A DNA stretch of 50,891 nucleotides from Deltaproteobacteria bacterium (lineage in GTDB: Bacteria; Myxococcota; SpSt-1050). How positions within the stretch are numbered: position 1 is the first letter of the stretch; every line of letters begins with the position of its first letter. Shown piece by piece: positions 36,001 to 44,917 of this stretch. Below the pieces are notes generated by a model. That model was not told where the DNA came from. It worked only from the letters and a program-made list of their open reading frames with translations, and searched no databases. The DNA is taken from positions 1 to 50,891 of the forward strand of contig JAOAFA010000106.1 in the NCBI GenBank assembly GCA_026416535.1. Reading direction: 5' to 3'. The translations under genes and the position numbers were made by a program.

Positions 36001-37200
36001 ATGTCAGTAGAAAATAGCGCCGCTGTTTCCAAGGAAGTTTTGCTCCAGGATATTACGCAAATTTTAAAGCAGATAATGAGGGATCAGAGGGATGGCAGAA
36101 GTAGAACACTTGCAGACATGAAGGCCTTGTACTCTGGTAATCTTGCACTTGAGTTTCCGGAATACTTCAAATTCCTCAATAAGTACAATTATGTTTTACT
36201 AAAGGAAGGTAGATTAATATTGTCTGATAAAGGAATAGCAGCTGCGGCTGATGCAGCAGGCACAAGGATCATCGAAGAGATAGAACACTTCTTTGGCAAT
36301 GTAATAATTGATGCTCAGGAGGATATTGAAGAGATTAAAGAGGTTCCAACCCCTACACCAATAAGGCAAGACCCTAAGTATCTAAGGCTTGAACAGATTG
36401 GTTCAGGTGTAATAGGTAGTGTCTATAAAGGCAAACACACGATTACCTCCCACCTGGTTGCAATAAAAGAGATAAAGGATCTATTTTCATATTATAGTTT
36501 TATTCAACGTAGCGAGGTTGTGATAAGATTAAAGGATGAGCTCTCTTTGGCTGCCTCACTTTCGCATCCTTGCATTATAAACATCGTAGATGTGAATCTT
36601 GAGGCATCAGTCCCATATTTTATTATTGAATATGCTCCTCGAGGTAATCTTAGACAATACATAGGAGTAAAGAGTGAAGAAGAGATAAGGATGGCAATAA
36701 AAATATTTTTGCAGATATGTTACGCTCTACACTATGCGCATCGCCAGGGAATTGTTCATCAAAACTTGAAGCCTGAGAATATATTATTTACAGCTCAAAA
36801 CAATGTTAAGATATCTGATTTTGGAATGAATAGAATAATTAGAGCAAGACCAGGTACACAGATCCCGCATGTCTTTATAGGTGCCCAATCTATAGCATAT
36901 CAGCCTCCTGAGATATTGGCTGGGAATGAAGAGGTAATAAAACAGAGTGACATATACTCTCTTGGAATCATCTTCTACGAGATGCTTACCGGCTTCATCC
37001 CAGGAAGAAGGTCGCAACTCCCCTCTGAGGTTGTAAAAGGTCTACCAAGTGCGATAGACAAGATATTTGATAAGATGACGAGGGATAGGATTGAAGAGAG
37101 ATATGAAGACTTCGAACAAGTGCTCGATGATTTCTATAGTATGTTCAAAGATGAGTATGGTAAGATGGGCGAGATTGTTCTATCAGATCCAATAAGTTGA
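36001..37200 (+). CDS. Hanks-type kinase-fold protein, probable pseudokinase
   Basis: A 399-residue protein; GGGAGGAG lies before the ATG. Residues 1-100 are a helical domain with a winged-helix-like end (LLKEGRLILSDKGIAAAA). The kinase fold (about 128-385) keeps the Gly-loop (IGSGVIGSVYKG), Lys156 (VAIKEIK), a DFG motif (Asp273) and SDIYSLGIIFYEMLTG. The catalytic loop reads HQNLKPEN: Asn255 replaces the catalytic Asp and Gln254 the usual Arg. With metal-binding and lysine residues kept but the base lost, it probably binds ATP without normal phosphotransfer, acting as a scaffold or allosteric partner. No membrane helix. Followed by a broken acyl-CoA synthetase gene and galK on the same strand. 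Confidence 0.85.
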   Translation: MSVENSAAVSKEVLLQDITQILKQIMRDQRDGRSRTLADMKALYSGNLALEFPEYFKFLNKYNYVLLKEGRLILSDKGIAAAADAAGTRIIEEIEHFFGNVIIDAQEDIEEIKEVPTPTPIRQDPKYLRLEQIGSGVIGSVYKGKHTITSHLVAIKEIKDLFSYYSFIQRSEVVIRLKDELSLAASLSHPCIINIVDVNLEASVPYFIIEYAPRGNLRQYIGVKSEEEIRMAIKIFLQICYALHYAHRQGIVHQNLKPENILFTAQNNVKISDFGMNRIIRARPGTQIPHVFIGAQSIAYQPPEILAGNEEVIKQSDIYSLGIIFYEMLTGFIPGRRSQLPSEVVKGLPSAIDKIFDKMTRDRIEERYEDFEQVLDDFYSMFKDEYGKMGEIVLSDPIS

Positions 37201-37220
37201 GAAATGTAGGAGAACGTTTT

Positions 37221-38208
37221 ATGCCCTTTTTTAATGAAAAATCTGTACGAGAAATATCCTTTTCCAAGATAGTAGAAAAGGACAACAAGGCGTATGGGAC
37301 TCTTGAGAAAGTGGAGGGTACAACACATCTTAAAGGGGGATTTTTTATTTGCTGATATCTGTTGGCAATAAAACTGTTGATTATAATGTGGTAAATAAAC
37401 CTATCCACATCTCTTTATTGCTTCAATATCTTTTGGCAAAGAGACTTATTCTTGACAAGATCAAAGCTGCTATTGGGTATGAAAACATAGGGGTCTTTGT
37501 TCCTGGCTGCACTCTGTTTGCAGTAGAGATTAACAGATTCTTCCATGCAACAGATATAGCAGTCCATGGAGGGTATAGCATTACAGAGATACTCCTATGA
37601 CGTATGTAAATACATTGAGGGATTTTATGTTTGGAACAGTTGGCAAACCTGTTGTTGGTACAGAGCTCAGGATGGCAGAAGATGAAGAGATCTTGATTCG
37701 AGGTCCCCAAGTTGTGAAGGGATATTATAAAAATGAATCCACTACCAAGGAGGCATTTAATGAGGATGGGTTCTTTAAGATAGAGGATATAGGTGAAATT
37801 GTAAATGGTTTTCTCAAAATTACGAAGTGTAAGAAAAACATAATTATTACTTCTGGGAGAAAAATATTAGCCAAGCTAATATTGCAATGCTTATATAATA
37901 GGTTTGTTTCGCAGGCAATTATTATAGTGGATAAAAGACCGTACTTGACAATGCTTTTAGTTCCAGAGTTTGAAACACCCCGTTTATGGGCAAAGGAGAG
38001 TAAGGTCATCGGGCTTTTCGAAAATATAGTCGAAGAAGTAAATCAACACTTCGCCCATGTAGAGAGAGTAAGAAAGTTTAGACTTCTTCGGGGTAAATCT
38101 ATCTATGTGATGGGGGACCTAACACCCACTTTCAAGCTAAAAAGAAAAGAGGTACTTAGAAAGTATGCAGAGATTAGTAAAGAGATGTATAGATCATCAA
38201 AATTTTAG
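37221..38208 (+). pseudogene. Broken long-chain acyl-CoA synthetase (AMP-forming)
   Basis: An intact start (ATG 37221, AGGAG eight bases upstream) opens a short N-terminal piece (about 44 codons). A frame from 37349 matches the region before motif III of fatty acyl-CoA ligases (LDKIKAAIGYENIGVFVPG, EINRFFHATDIAVHGGYSITE), ending at TGA 37598. The reading shifts by one base at the end of YSITEILL into the frame that ends at 38208 (FGTVGKPVVGTEL, EEILIRGPQVVKGYYKNES, FFKIEDIGEI). Normal members have about 600 residues; here the AMP-binding P-loop region (T-S-G-T-T-G) and about 200 residues are missing. A deletion plus a frameshift make it non-functional. Confidence 0.85.
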
Positions 38209-38243
38209 GATACTAGGTTTTTTGTAAGTTTAAAGGGAGGTTT

Positions 38244-39401
38244 ATGCATTCAACACTTATAAGAAAATATAAAGAGATATTTAGCAAAGAACCACAGTTC
38301 TTTGTTTCATCATCTGGCAGGGTAAACTTAATAGGAGAACATGTGGATTATCACGATGGAATAGTGTTACCGTGTGCTATATCATTAAAAAATAATTTTG
38401 TTGGAGGTCCTTCTGAGGATTATGAAGCAATAGGGATTAATATATCCAACAGGAGCGAATTCAGAGCGGACATAAAAGGTTTGAATATATATGAAAAAGG
38501 CTCAAGTAGTTCATATCTCTACGGGGTATGTCGTTCGGTAATTGACGCGGGTCATTTCATAAAAGGTATTAATTTTGTTGTTGATGGTGATCTTCCTATC
38601 GGCTCTGGTCTTTCGAGCTCCGCCTCGTTTTGCTGTGGTCTCATAGAATTGCTATCCCAGATTTATAAATTGAATTTAGGAAAGATGGAGATTGCTAAGA
38701 TTGCTCGCATGGCTGAAAATAATTATGTTGGTGTGCCTTGTGGCATAATGGACCAAATGGCTATTGCCTTTGGAAAAGAGAAGAAGTTAGTTAAGATAGA
38801 TTGCAGAGACTTATCGGTTAATTATTGTTCTATGCCAAATAATATTTCAATCGTAATTGTAAATACCATGCTTAAAAGACAGCTTGCAAAGTCGGAGTAT
38901 GAAAATAGACAGAGAGAATGTAGTCTCCTTCTATCAATTTTAAGAAGATATTACCCATATATAAAATCGCTGAGAGATGTAAACTCGAACATGCTAAATA
39001 CGATAAAAAATGAGGTAGATGAGATAATCTTTAAAAGAGGTAAGTATGTCCTTGACGAGATTCAAAGAGTTGAGGCGGTATTTGAGATGATGAACTCAAA
39101 TAATATTAAAGATATTGGTAAGATCTTTTATGAAGGTCACATTGGCCTTAGGGATGAATATGAGGTCTCGTGTGACGAACTCGATTTTATTGTAGAAGAG
39201 ACGTATAAGTTTGAAGGGGCCATTGCTGCAAGGATGACAGGTGCTGGATTTGGGGGATGTGCTGTGACTTTGATTAGGAATGGTTTTGAGGAAAATTTCT
39301 CCAATTATATCAGGAGTAGATACATGTCTGCTTTCAAAAGAGACTGCGATGTCTATATAATAGGTCAGCCAGTCGACGGATTAATTTCAATCAGACTATG
39401 A
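38244..39401 (+). CDS. galK: Galactokinase
   Basis: A 385-residue GHMP kinase that phosphorylates galactose to galactose-1-phosphate with ATP. Signatures are the galactokinase N-terminal motif GRVNLIGEHVDYHDG, the GHMP ATP loop PIGSGLSSSAS, the catalytic-base region VGVPCGIMDQMA and the C-terminal RMTGAGFGGCAVTL. Length is typical. AAGGGAGG precedes the ATG. The next gene starts one base after its stop and encodes a UDP-sugar pyrophosphorylase, so the pair probably turns galactose into UDP-galactose without a GalT-type uridylyltransferase. Confidence 0.95.
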   Translation: MHSTLIRKYKEIFSKEPQFFVSSSGRVNLIGEHVDYHDGIVLPCAISLKNNFVGGPSEDYEAIGINISNRSEFRADIKGLNIYEKGSSSSYLYGVCRSVIDAGHFIKGINFVVDGDLPIGSGLSSSASFCCGLIELLSQIYKLNLGKMEIAKIARMAENNYVGVPCGIMDQMAIAFGKEKKLVKIDCRDLSVNYCSMPNNISIVIVNTMLKRQLAKSEYENRQRECSLLLSILRRYYPYIKSLRDVNSNMLNTIKNEVDEIIFKRGKYVLDEIQRVEAVFEMMNSNNIKDIGKIFYEGHIGLRDEYEVSCDELDFIVEETYKFEGAIAARMTGAGFGGCAVTLIRNGFEENFSNYIRSRYMSAFKRDCDVYIIGQPVDGLISIRL

Positions 39402-39402
39402 A

Positions 39403-41115
39403 ATGCCTATGAGTAGAGATTCACATCTTTTTGATATATTAAGGAGTAAATCACTTGACGGAGTACTATCTAAGTACGTGAATGTAGATGACGAGGGTGA
39501 GGTAAAGAAATTTCTGAGATCTCTTTCAATGATAAATCTTGATAACGTAATTTTGCTGAGGCACTTGTTGAGAAGTGAGATGAAGAGCATAGACCTTTCA
39601 AATCTGAAGGCAGTGCCTTTTAGTAGATCCTGCCCCTACGACGAGTGTAAGCAATTTCAGCTAATAGGAGCAGAGGCAATTAAGAATAGCAAGATTGCCT
39701 TCCTAGTATTTAGTGGTGGTGCTGCTACTAGACTAAAAGAACAGTATCCAGAGCTCAGAGAGTTATATATAAAAAAATTTGGTATGGATATCGGCAATGA
39801 CTCATCAATTCCTAAAGGTATATTGCCTATCTCGCCCTTGGGATATTATACATTTATTAGATTGTTTGCAGAACAGGTATTAAGGCTTCAATATGAGTAC
39901 AACTCAATAGTTAACCTGATTATAATGGTGAGCAGTCTAACTGAAAACTATGTAAGAAAGTACTTTGAAGAGAACAACTACTTTGGTCTTATGAGAAGGG
40001 CTGTATTTTTTCTTCTACAGCAGGAGAATCCTAGACTAGACCCTGATGGAGATATGATCTTTGATGGAGAAAAGATTGTGACTACGGGTGATGGTCATGG
40101 CGGAGTATATAGGGCTTTAATAGAGAGTCATCTTAGAGACGAGCTCATTATAAGGGGGGTCGAGGCAATAGCGATGTTTAATGTAGATAATCCACTGGCA
40201 AGATTCTTTGACCCTTGCAGAATAGGATATCACTTTTCAAAGGGATCTGATTTTACTATCTCCGTGGTTGAAAAAACTGAACCAGACGAAAAGATAGGTG
40301 TGGTCGTTGAGGATGTGTCCACTTATAGAGTAATAGAGTACAATATGCTAGATAGCAAAATGAGAAATGTGAGGAATGAAGAAGGTGAATTACTCTTTTC
40401 GTGTGGACATATCAACAATAATATTACAAATCTTGCAATCATAGATAAGAAATTTTCTCCTATTGTCTATAAAAACAAGAAAATTAGGATAAAAGATAGA
40501 GAAATATATACCAGCTCGCTTGAGTGGCTAAATCAAGACATTGTCACGGTTATTAATAAATCACGAGTTTCACTAATCGGTCTTAAGAGGGAAGAGTTCT
40601 TTCTGCCTACCAAGAATGTAACTGGAGTAGATTCCATAGAAACTACTGTTAGAGGTTTAAACCACTATTACAAGTCTATTGTTGATAATAGCTGTAAGTT
40701 TTATAATGGTTCGATATTAGATGTTTCGCCTTCTTTTATCCTAGACAGGAGAGATGATTATAGACTTAGAAATTTGATAATGGAAGAGGACTCTAGGCTT
40801 TTTATAGGGGCATGTGTTGATATAAATGACAACTTATTAGTTATAAATAAGGGGTTAATTTTGGAGAGGGGCGCAAGTCTGAGGATAAATTCAGAAAAAC
40901 CATTCGGGGACTTTGAGTACGACTATGTAACTAATACAGCGAGGCCCAATTTGAGATTTGCATCTAAGTTAAACATAAAGAAACCACTTAGGATAAAGGC
41001 AGGTTCTAATATCTCCATATTTATTAAAGGTGGGGGTGTGCTTATGATAAATTCAGGTGAACTCAGTGGCAATATTAGTCTGATCGTTGAAAAAGAGCAA
41101 AAGGTGGAGCTTTAG
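39403..41115 (+). CDS. UDP-sugar / UDP-N-acetylglucosamine pyrophosphorylase family protein
   Basis: A 570-residue protein of the eukaryote-like UDPGP family. The nucleotide-binding motif is AFLVFSGGAATRL (family GGxGTRLG, with Ala-Ala here). PKGILPISPLG is the PKG substrate loop, GDGHGGVYRAL is the GNGG-like sugar loop, and NVDNPLARFFDP is the metal/UTP site. The C-terminal part (about 440-570) is a left-handed beta-helix-like domain. It transfers UMP from UTP to a sugar-1-phosphate; the coupling with galK suggests galactose-1-phosphate as substrate. The altered loop (GAATRL instead of GxGTRLG) makes substrate range uncertain. It converges on the cyclase gene with three bases between stops. 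Confidence 0.82.
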   Translation: MPMSRDSHLFDILRSKSLDGVLSKYVNVDDEGEVKKFLRSLSMINLDNVILLRHLLRSEMKSIDLSNLKAVPFSRSCPYDECKQFQLIGAEAIKNSKIAFLVFSGGAATRLKEQYPELRELYIKKFGMDIGNDSSIPKGILPISPLGYYTFIRLFAEQVLRLQYEYNSIVNLIIMVSSLTENYVRKYFEENNYFGLMRRAVFFLLQQENPRLDPDGDMIFDGEKIVTTGDGHGGVYRALIESHLRDELIIRGVEAIAMFNVDNPLARFFDPCRIGYHFSKGSDFTISVVEKTEPDEKIGVVVEDVSTYRVIEYNMLDSKMRNVRNEEGELLFSCGHINNNITNLAIIDKKFSPIVYKNKKIRIKDREIYTSSLEWLNQDIVTVINKSRVSLIGLKREEFFLPTKNVTGVDSIETTVRGLNHYYKSIVDNSCKFYNGSILDVSPSFILDRRDDYRLRNLIMEEDSRLFIGACVDINDNLLVINKGLILERGASLRINSEKPFGDFEYDYVTNTARPNLRFASKLNIKKPLRIKAGSNISIFIKGGGVLMINSGELSGNISLIVEKEQKVEL

Positions 41116-41118
41116 GAA

Positions 41119-41748
41119 TTAGTTATAGATGATTTTGTATCCTTTGCCTATCTCACCAAAAATTTTATCATCTAACATTTCAGTCTTTACAAAATCCACA
41201 TTAATGTGTTTCACGAAATTTTCGGTAGCTAAAATCTCATAGGATTTTGCTATATCCTCACCCAGTTTACTTGCCAAGTTCACTTCATATCCAAAAATAT
41301 CTGAATCACCTATCTTTAGCACCTCTCCATACCCTAGACCTATGCAAAGAAGGACTTTCTCCTCATCGCTTTTGCCTTGATTATACTTCTTTACCTCCTT
41401 TTGCATATTAATAGCACATTCAAGGGCATTGTTAGGATTTTTGAATATTACAAGCATGCTATCCCCTTCTGTTTTTATGAGTATGCCATTGTGTCTTTCA
41501 ATAAGAGGTGTGAGTATTCTCTCTGATTCATAGATCGTTTGAAGAAAATGAGTAATTCCGAACTTCGCCGTATGCCTAGAAAAACCCGACAAGTCAGTTA
41601 GCATTATAGCCAATTTCTCTCCAAAGAGATCCCATATCTGTTTATCTATTTCCCTTTTCTCTTCTTCTGAGGCAGATATTCTCTTAACAATGAGCTTTTC
41701 TAATCTTTCCTCTGATGCACTTACAAATGCGGCTTTTTTACAAAGCAT
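41119..41748 (-). CDS. Class III nucleotidyl (adenylate) cyclase catalytic domain protein
   Basis: A 209-residue cytoplasmic protein that is little more than the CHD domain. Metal ligands Asp52 (LTDLSGFS) and Asp96 (KTEGDSML) are present. Lys92 is at the purine-specifying position and a D-x-x-G precedes EVNLAS, favouring ATP over GTP. The transition-state Asn157 is present, but the partner Arg of N-x(3)-R is Lys161. Activity is plausible yet possibly altered. It is the last gene of the rpoN/PTS operon, 17 bases after its upstream neighbour, so a link between PTS phosphorylation and cyclic-nucleotide synthesis is possible. Confidence 0.8.
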   Translation of the reverse strand: MLCKKAAFVSASEERLEKLIVKRISASEEEKREIDKQIWDLFGEKLAIMLTDLSGFSRHTAKFGITHFLQTIYESERILTPLIERHNGILIKTEGDSMLVIFKNPNNALECAINMQKEVKKYNQGKSDEEKVLLCIGLGYGEVLKIGDSDIFGYEVNLASKLGEDIAKSYEILATENFVKHINVDFVKTEMLDDKIFGEIGKGYKIIYN

Positions 41749-41765
41749 GATTATCTCCTTTTAAT

Positions 41766-42437
41766 CTATTCTACTTCGACTTCCTCTATATTCAAAATAA
41801 CATACTGTTTTTCAATTTGAAGTTCTATAACTGATGGGAACTTGATATTGGTAGAAAAGTTATAGTATTTCTTTGCTTCAATGTTAATGTTTTTATCTTT
41901 GATGAATAGCGCTGTTGGTAGAAAGCTTTCTTTATCTACCATATAGTAATTGCCACTTTCTCTTGACAGAAACTGGTAATTTATTGTGCCTGCAAGCCTT
42001 TTATATTTTACGTAACTACATTCGTTAACTATATGGCAGATCCTGTTTCTGAGATTTTCTGAGGATATTGGGAGGGGCAGGATGAGATCTCCATTTTCTG
42101 CTAAGTGGGATATAAATTTCGCAAAATATTTTCCTTTTGATTTGATCTGTTGAGAAAATAATTTTGAATCCTTAAATTTAAATTCAGAGATGAGGTTGTC
42201 ACAATCTAGCTTTGAATCAAATAACCTATCAATATTATTGATGGTGAAATCAGCTGTACACTTGATCACCATTTCTTGATCTCTATAAGTTAGATCAGCA
42301 CTAAAACTAAGTCTTTTTATCTTAAATTTGCTTCTTGAAGCTGCCGATTCCTTTATTATGAACCAATAAGGTAAAATATACGAAGGAAGAAGAATTATAG
42401 AAATCAATATAATACCCCAGACATTAGCTCTCTTCAT
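41766..42437 (-). CDS. Membrane-anchored protein of unknown function in the PTS operon
   Basis: A 223-residue protein with one N-terminal membrane helix (about 7-28) and an exported, beta-rich, charged remainder (e.g. SFSADLTYRDQEMVIKCTAD, AKKYYNFSTNIKFPSVIELQ). The pattern resembles outer-membrane-lipoprotein carrier-like or LolA-type folds, but no signature supports a family. Its start overlaps the end of ptsI by 14 bases, and the cyclase follows, so it is co-expressed with the phospho-relay. Function unknown. Confidence 0.7.
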   Translation of the reverse strand: MKRANVWGIILISIILLPSYILPYWFIIKESAASRSKFKIKRLSFSADLTYRDQEMVIKCTADFTINNIDRLFDSKLDCDNLISEFKFKDSKLFSQQIKSKGKYFAKFISHLAENGDLILPLPISSENLRNRICHIVNECSYVKYKRLAGTINYQFLSRESGNYYMVDKESFLPTALFIKDKNINIEAKKYYNFSTNIKFPSVIELQIEKQYVILNIEEVEVE

Positions 42438-44160
42438 TCAAAAACCTTTCCAAGATCATTTTAATTTCCTTTTCTGATTTCATCTTTATTATCTCATTGA
42501 CAAGCGATTCTGCTTTATGAATATGTATCTTTCTAATAAGATTTTCAAACAATGGAATATTTACTGGTGACATTGATAGATTTCTATATCCTAAACCTAA
42601 GAGGACTGTTATATTCTCATCCTCAGCAGCCATCTCTCCACATACATAGATTGGTTTATTTATTTTTTGAATTTTTTCAAAGATGATTTTCAATACTCGA
42701 ATCATAGCAGGATTGGTAGATGAAGCTGAATCAAATAACTCAATATTTCCTCTATCTACGGCCATGATAAACTGTACAAGGTCGTTTGTACCTAAGCTAA
42801 AGAAGTCTACATACTCGGCCATATCTTCAAGTGTAAAGATTACTGATGGAATTTCGAGCATTATTCCTAACTTTATATTAGGGTCAAACTTCTTATTTTC
42901 TTTTGTTAATATATCTTTTGCCTCCTGAATGATATTTATGGTCTCAGTCAACTCATCTATCTTAGATATCATGGGTATAAGGATCTTCACATTACCTCTG
43001 TGAGATGCCCTTAGAATTGCCTTTATCTGAGTAAGAAATAGATTCTTGTTTCTTAGACAAAATCTTATGGCTCTTATGCCGAGAGCTGGATTCTCTTCCT
43101 TGTGTTGTGATATGAATCCTGGAATCTTTTCTCCCCCAACGTCAAGTGTTCTAATTGTAACTTCTTTGGGATAAAACTTAGCTGCAATAGTATCATATGA
43201 CTTAAATTGCTCTTCTTCTGATGGTGCCCTAGGTCTTTCGATGAAGTAGAATTCGGTTCTTAAGAGACCTATTCCGTCTGCCCCTAAGGATAAAGCCGTT
43301 TCTACCTCTTCTGGGAAGTCGATATTGGCGTATATATTAATTCTTTGCCCATCTTTAGAGACAAACATGTGTTCTGTCTTGTCCACTTTTTTGTCGGAAA
43401 GTAGACAAAAGCTTACCTTTTTGCTTGAATAGTCCTGTATCTGTTTGTTGCTAGGATTGTGAATTAGGATACCATTATGTCCGTCGATAATAACATTATC
43501 CATAGTGTTGATAATCTGTGTAATATTCTGGATCCCTGATACGGCTGGAATATTCAATGACCTTGCTACTATTGATGTATGACTATTTCTTCCTCCTGTT
43601 TCCGTGGCAATGCCCACCACTTTCTGTTTAGAATAATAATATAATTCAGCGGGTGTAAGGTCATTTGTAATAAGTATGTGTTCTTCATTTAGAAGAGAGA
43701 TATCTTTTATTTTTCCAGAAAGGACTCGCAAGAGAAGAAACTCTATTGATTTCAGGTCTGTACTCTTGGCATTTAAAAGTGCCTTTTCTTTTGAGTGAAG
43801 AAGTTTCGAATATTTTTCAAACGCCTTACTAACAGCTGTTTCACAATTTACAAGGTCAGTTGATATTATTCTCTTGACATCTTCGATAAACCTCAGATCA
43901 GACAATATCATCTTCTGTACGTGTAGGTGAGGACCTATCTTTTTTAACTCTTTGGGATTCATCTGACCTATTAAGTAATCCGTCTGATCAATAATAAGCT
44001 TGATTGCCGAAATGAATCTATCTTTTTCTATATAAATTTCATCTGGCGATATAATTCGTCTAGTTATATCCCTCGATGTGTGTGAGAAGACAACAGCTTT
44101 ACCAATCGCAATACCGGCTGATATCTTAATACCTCTAAATGTCTTACTGTGCGTAGTCAT
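42424..44160 (-). CDS. ptsI: PTS phosphoenolpyruvate-protein phosphotransferase (Enzyme I)
   Basis: A 578-residue protein, the normal length of EI (about 575). It autophosphorylates from PEP and passes the phosphate to HPr. The N-terminal domain starts KISAGIAIGKAVVF; the phospho-histidine lies in GGRNSHTSIVARS (about His193). The PEP-binding barrel has LLRTEFYFIERP, ALGIRAIRFCL, the SLGTNDLVQF segment and the catalytic Cys in VCGEMAAED. There is no GAF domain, so it is EI rather than EI-Ntr (PtsP). The ATG overlaps the HPr stop as ATGA. With no EIIBC transporter near, its role here is probably regulatory. Confidence 0.95.
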   Translation of the reverse strand: MTTHSKTFRGIKISAGIAIGKAVVFSHTSRDITRRIISPDEIYIEKDRFISAIKLIIDQTDYLIGQMNPKELKKIGPHLHVQKMILSDLRFIEDVKRIISTDLVNCETAVSKAFEKYSKLLHSKEKALLNAKSTDLKSIEFLLLRVLSGKIKDISLLNEEHILITNDLTPAELYYYSKQKVVGIATETGGRNSHTSIVARSLNIPAVSGIQNITQIINTMDNVIIDGHNGILIHNPSNKQIQDYSSKKVSFCLLSDKKVDKTEHMFVSKDGQRINIYANIDFPEEVETALSLGADGIGLLRTEFYFIERPRAPSEEEQFKSYDTIAAKFYPKEVTIRTLDVGGEKIPGFISQHKEENPALGIRAIRFCLRNKNLFLTQIKAILRASHRGNVKILIPMISKIDELTETINIIQEAKDILTKENKKFDPNIKLGIMLEIPSVIFTLEDMAEYVDFFSLGTNDLVQFIMAVDRGNIELFDSASSTNPAMIRVLKIIFEKIQKINKPIYVCGEMAAEDENITVLLGLGYRNLSMSPVNIPLFENLIRKIHIHKAESLVNEIIKMKSEKEIKMILERFLNEES

Positions 44161-44471
44161 TCTGGTTCACCAAATTTGTTTTCTATTAATCTCTCTATTT
44201 CGTGTAGAGCTTGATGAGCATCCTCTCCTTCAATGACAAATTGTATTTCAGCACCTAATGGCGCTGATAGCATCAATATTCCCATAATTGATTTACAATT
44301 TGCCGTCTCATTGTTATAGTGAATTTGGATATCAGAGACGAACTTGTTAGCGGTATTAACGAGGGCGGCAGCAGCTCTTGCATGGAGACCTAGCTGGTTT
44401 TTTAGTGTGAGTGTCTTTATTAGCTTTTTGCTGCTACCGTCAGGTTTTGGGGAATCATCACATTCCAACAT
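44157..44471 (-). CDS. ptsH: HPr phosphocarrier protein
   Basis: A 104-residue protein, about 15 residues longer at the N-terminus than E. coli HPr. The phospho-acceptor is His30 in LGLHARAAA (His15 in E. coli numbering). Ser61 in CKSIMGILML corresponds to Ser46, the target of HPr kinase, and hprK is in the same operon, so both phosphorylation routes are available. AAGGAGT precedes the ATG. It links EI to EIIA proteins and probably to PtsN. Confidence 0.93.
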   Translation of the reverse strand: MLECDDSPKPDGSSKKLIKTLTLKNQLGLHARAAAALVNTANKFVSDIQIHYNNETANCKSIMGILMLSAPLGAEIQFVIEGEDAHQALHEIERLIENKFGEPE

Positions 44472-44498
44472 CTCTTACACTCCTTTTTGTTTTTAGTG

Positions 44499-44903
44499 TT
44501 AATTTTTTGCCATTGGATTTTCGGCATAAAAAATCTTTTTTTTGCCATACTCAACAATAAATCTTGCTAATTCGTTGATATTTTTGATTTCATTACGGGC
44601 AGTAACCAGTTTTAGTATCATCGCAAGGGTAAATCCGGCTACGACTTCAACTTTCTTATAGTTGAAAAATGTTATTGCAATGTTAAAAGGAGTTCCACCA
44701 AATATATCTGTAAGGATCAATACACCATCACCGTCATCTAATTCCTCCAATAGCATTCTTATTTTTTCTCTGTGTGCAGCTGGAGATTCACTGGTATTTA
44801 GATTTGCCGCTTTCATTTTTGGTATCTCTCCGTAGATAAACTCTGCTGTCCTAATCATCTCCTCACCCAACCTTCCGTGTGATGCAATAAGAATGCCTAT
44901 CAT
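44499..44903 (-). CDS. PTS EIIA component, mannose (EIIA-Man) family
   Basis: A 134-residue protein beginning with the EIIA-Man strand and active site GILIASHGRLGEEM; His9 corresponds to the phospho-His10 of the family. VLILTDIFGGTPFNIA and VEVVAGFTLAMILKL are also typical. Only the A domain is present; no IIB, IIC or IID gene accompanies it, so it is probably a phosphorylation-dependent regulator, as known for the single EIIA-Man genes in rapZ-hprK neighbourhoods of deltaproteobacteria. It sits 14 bases after rapZ. Confidence 0.9.
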   Translation of the reverse strand: MIGILIASHGRLGEEMIRTAEFIYGEIPKMKAANLNTSESPAAHREKIRMLLEELDDGDGVLILTDIFGGTPFNIAITFFNYKKVEVVAGFTLAMILKLVTARNEIKNINELARFIVEYGKKKIFYAENPMAKN

Positions 44904-44917
44904 ATAATCTCCTCAAT

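Noticed and set aside
37145-37408. Minus-strand open frames opposite the acyl-CoA synthetase remnant
   Set aside because: They are shadows of a recognisable plus-strand family; no ribosome sites.
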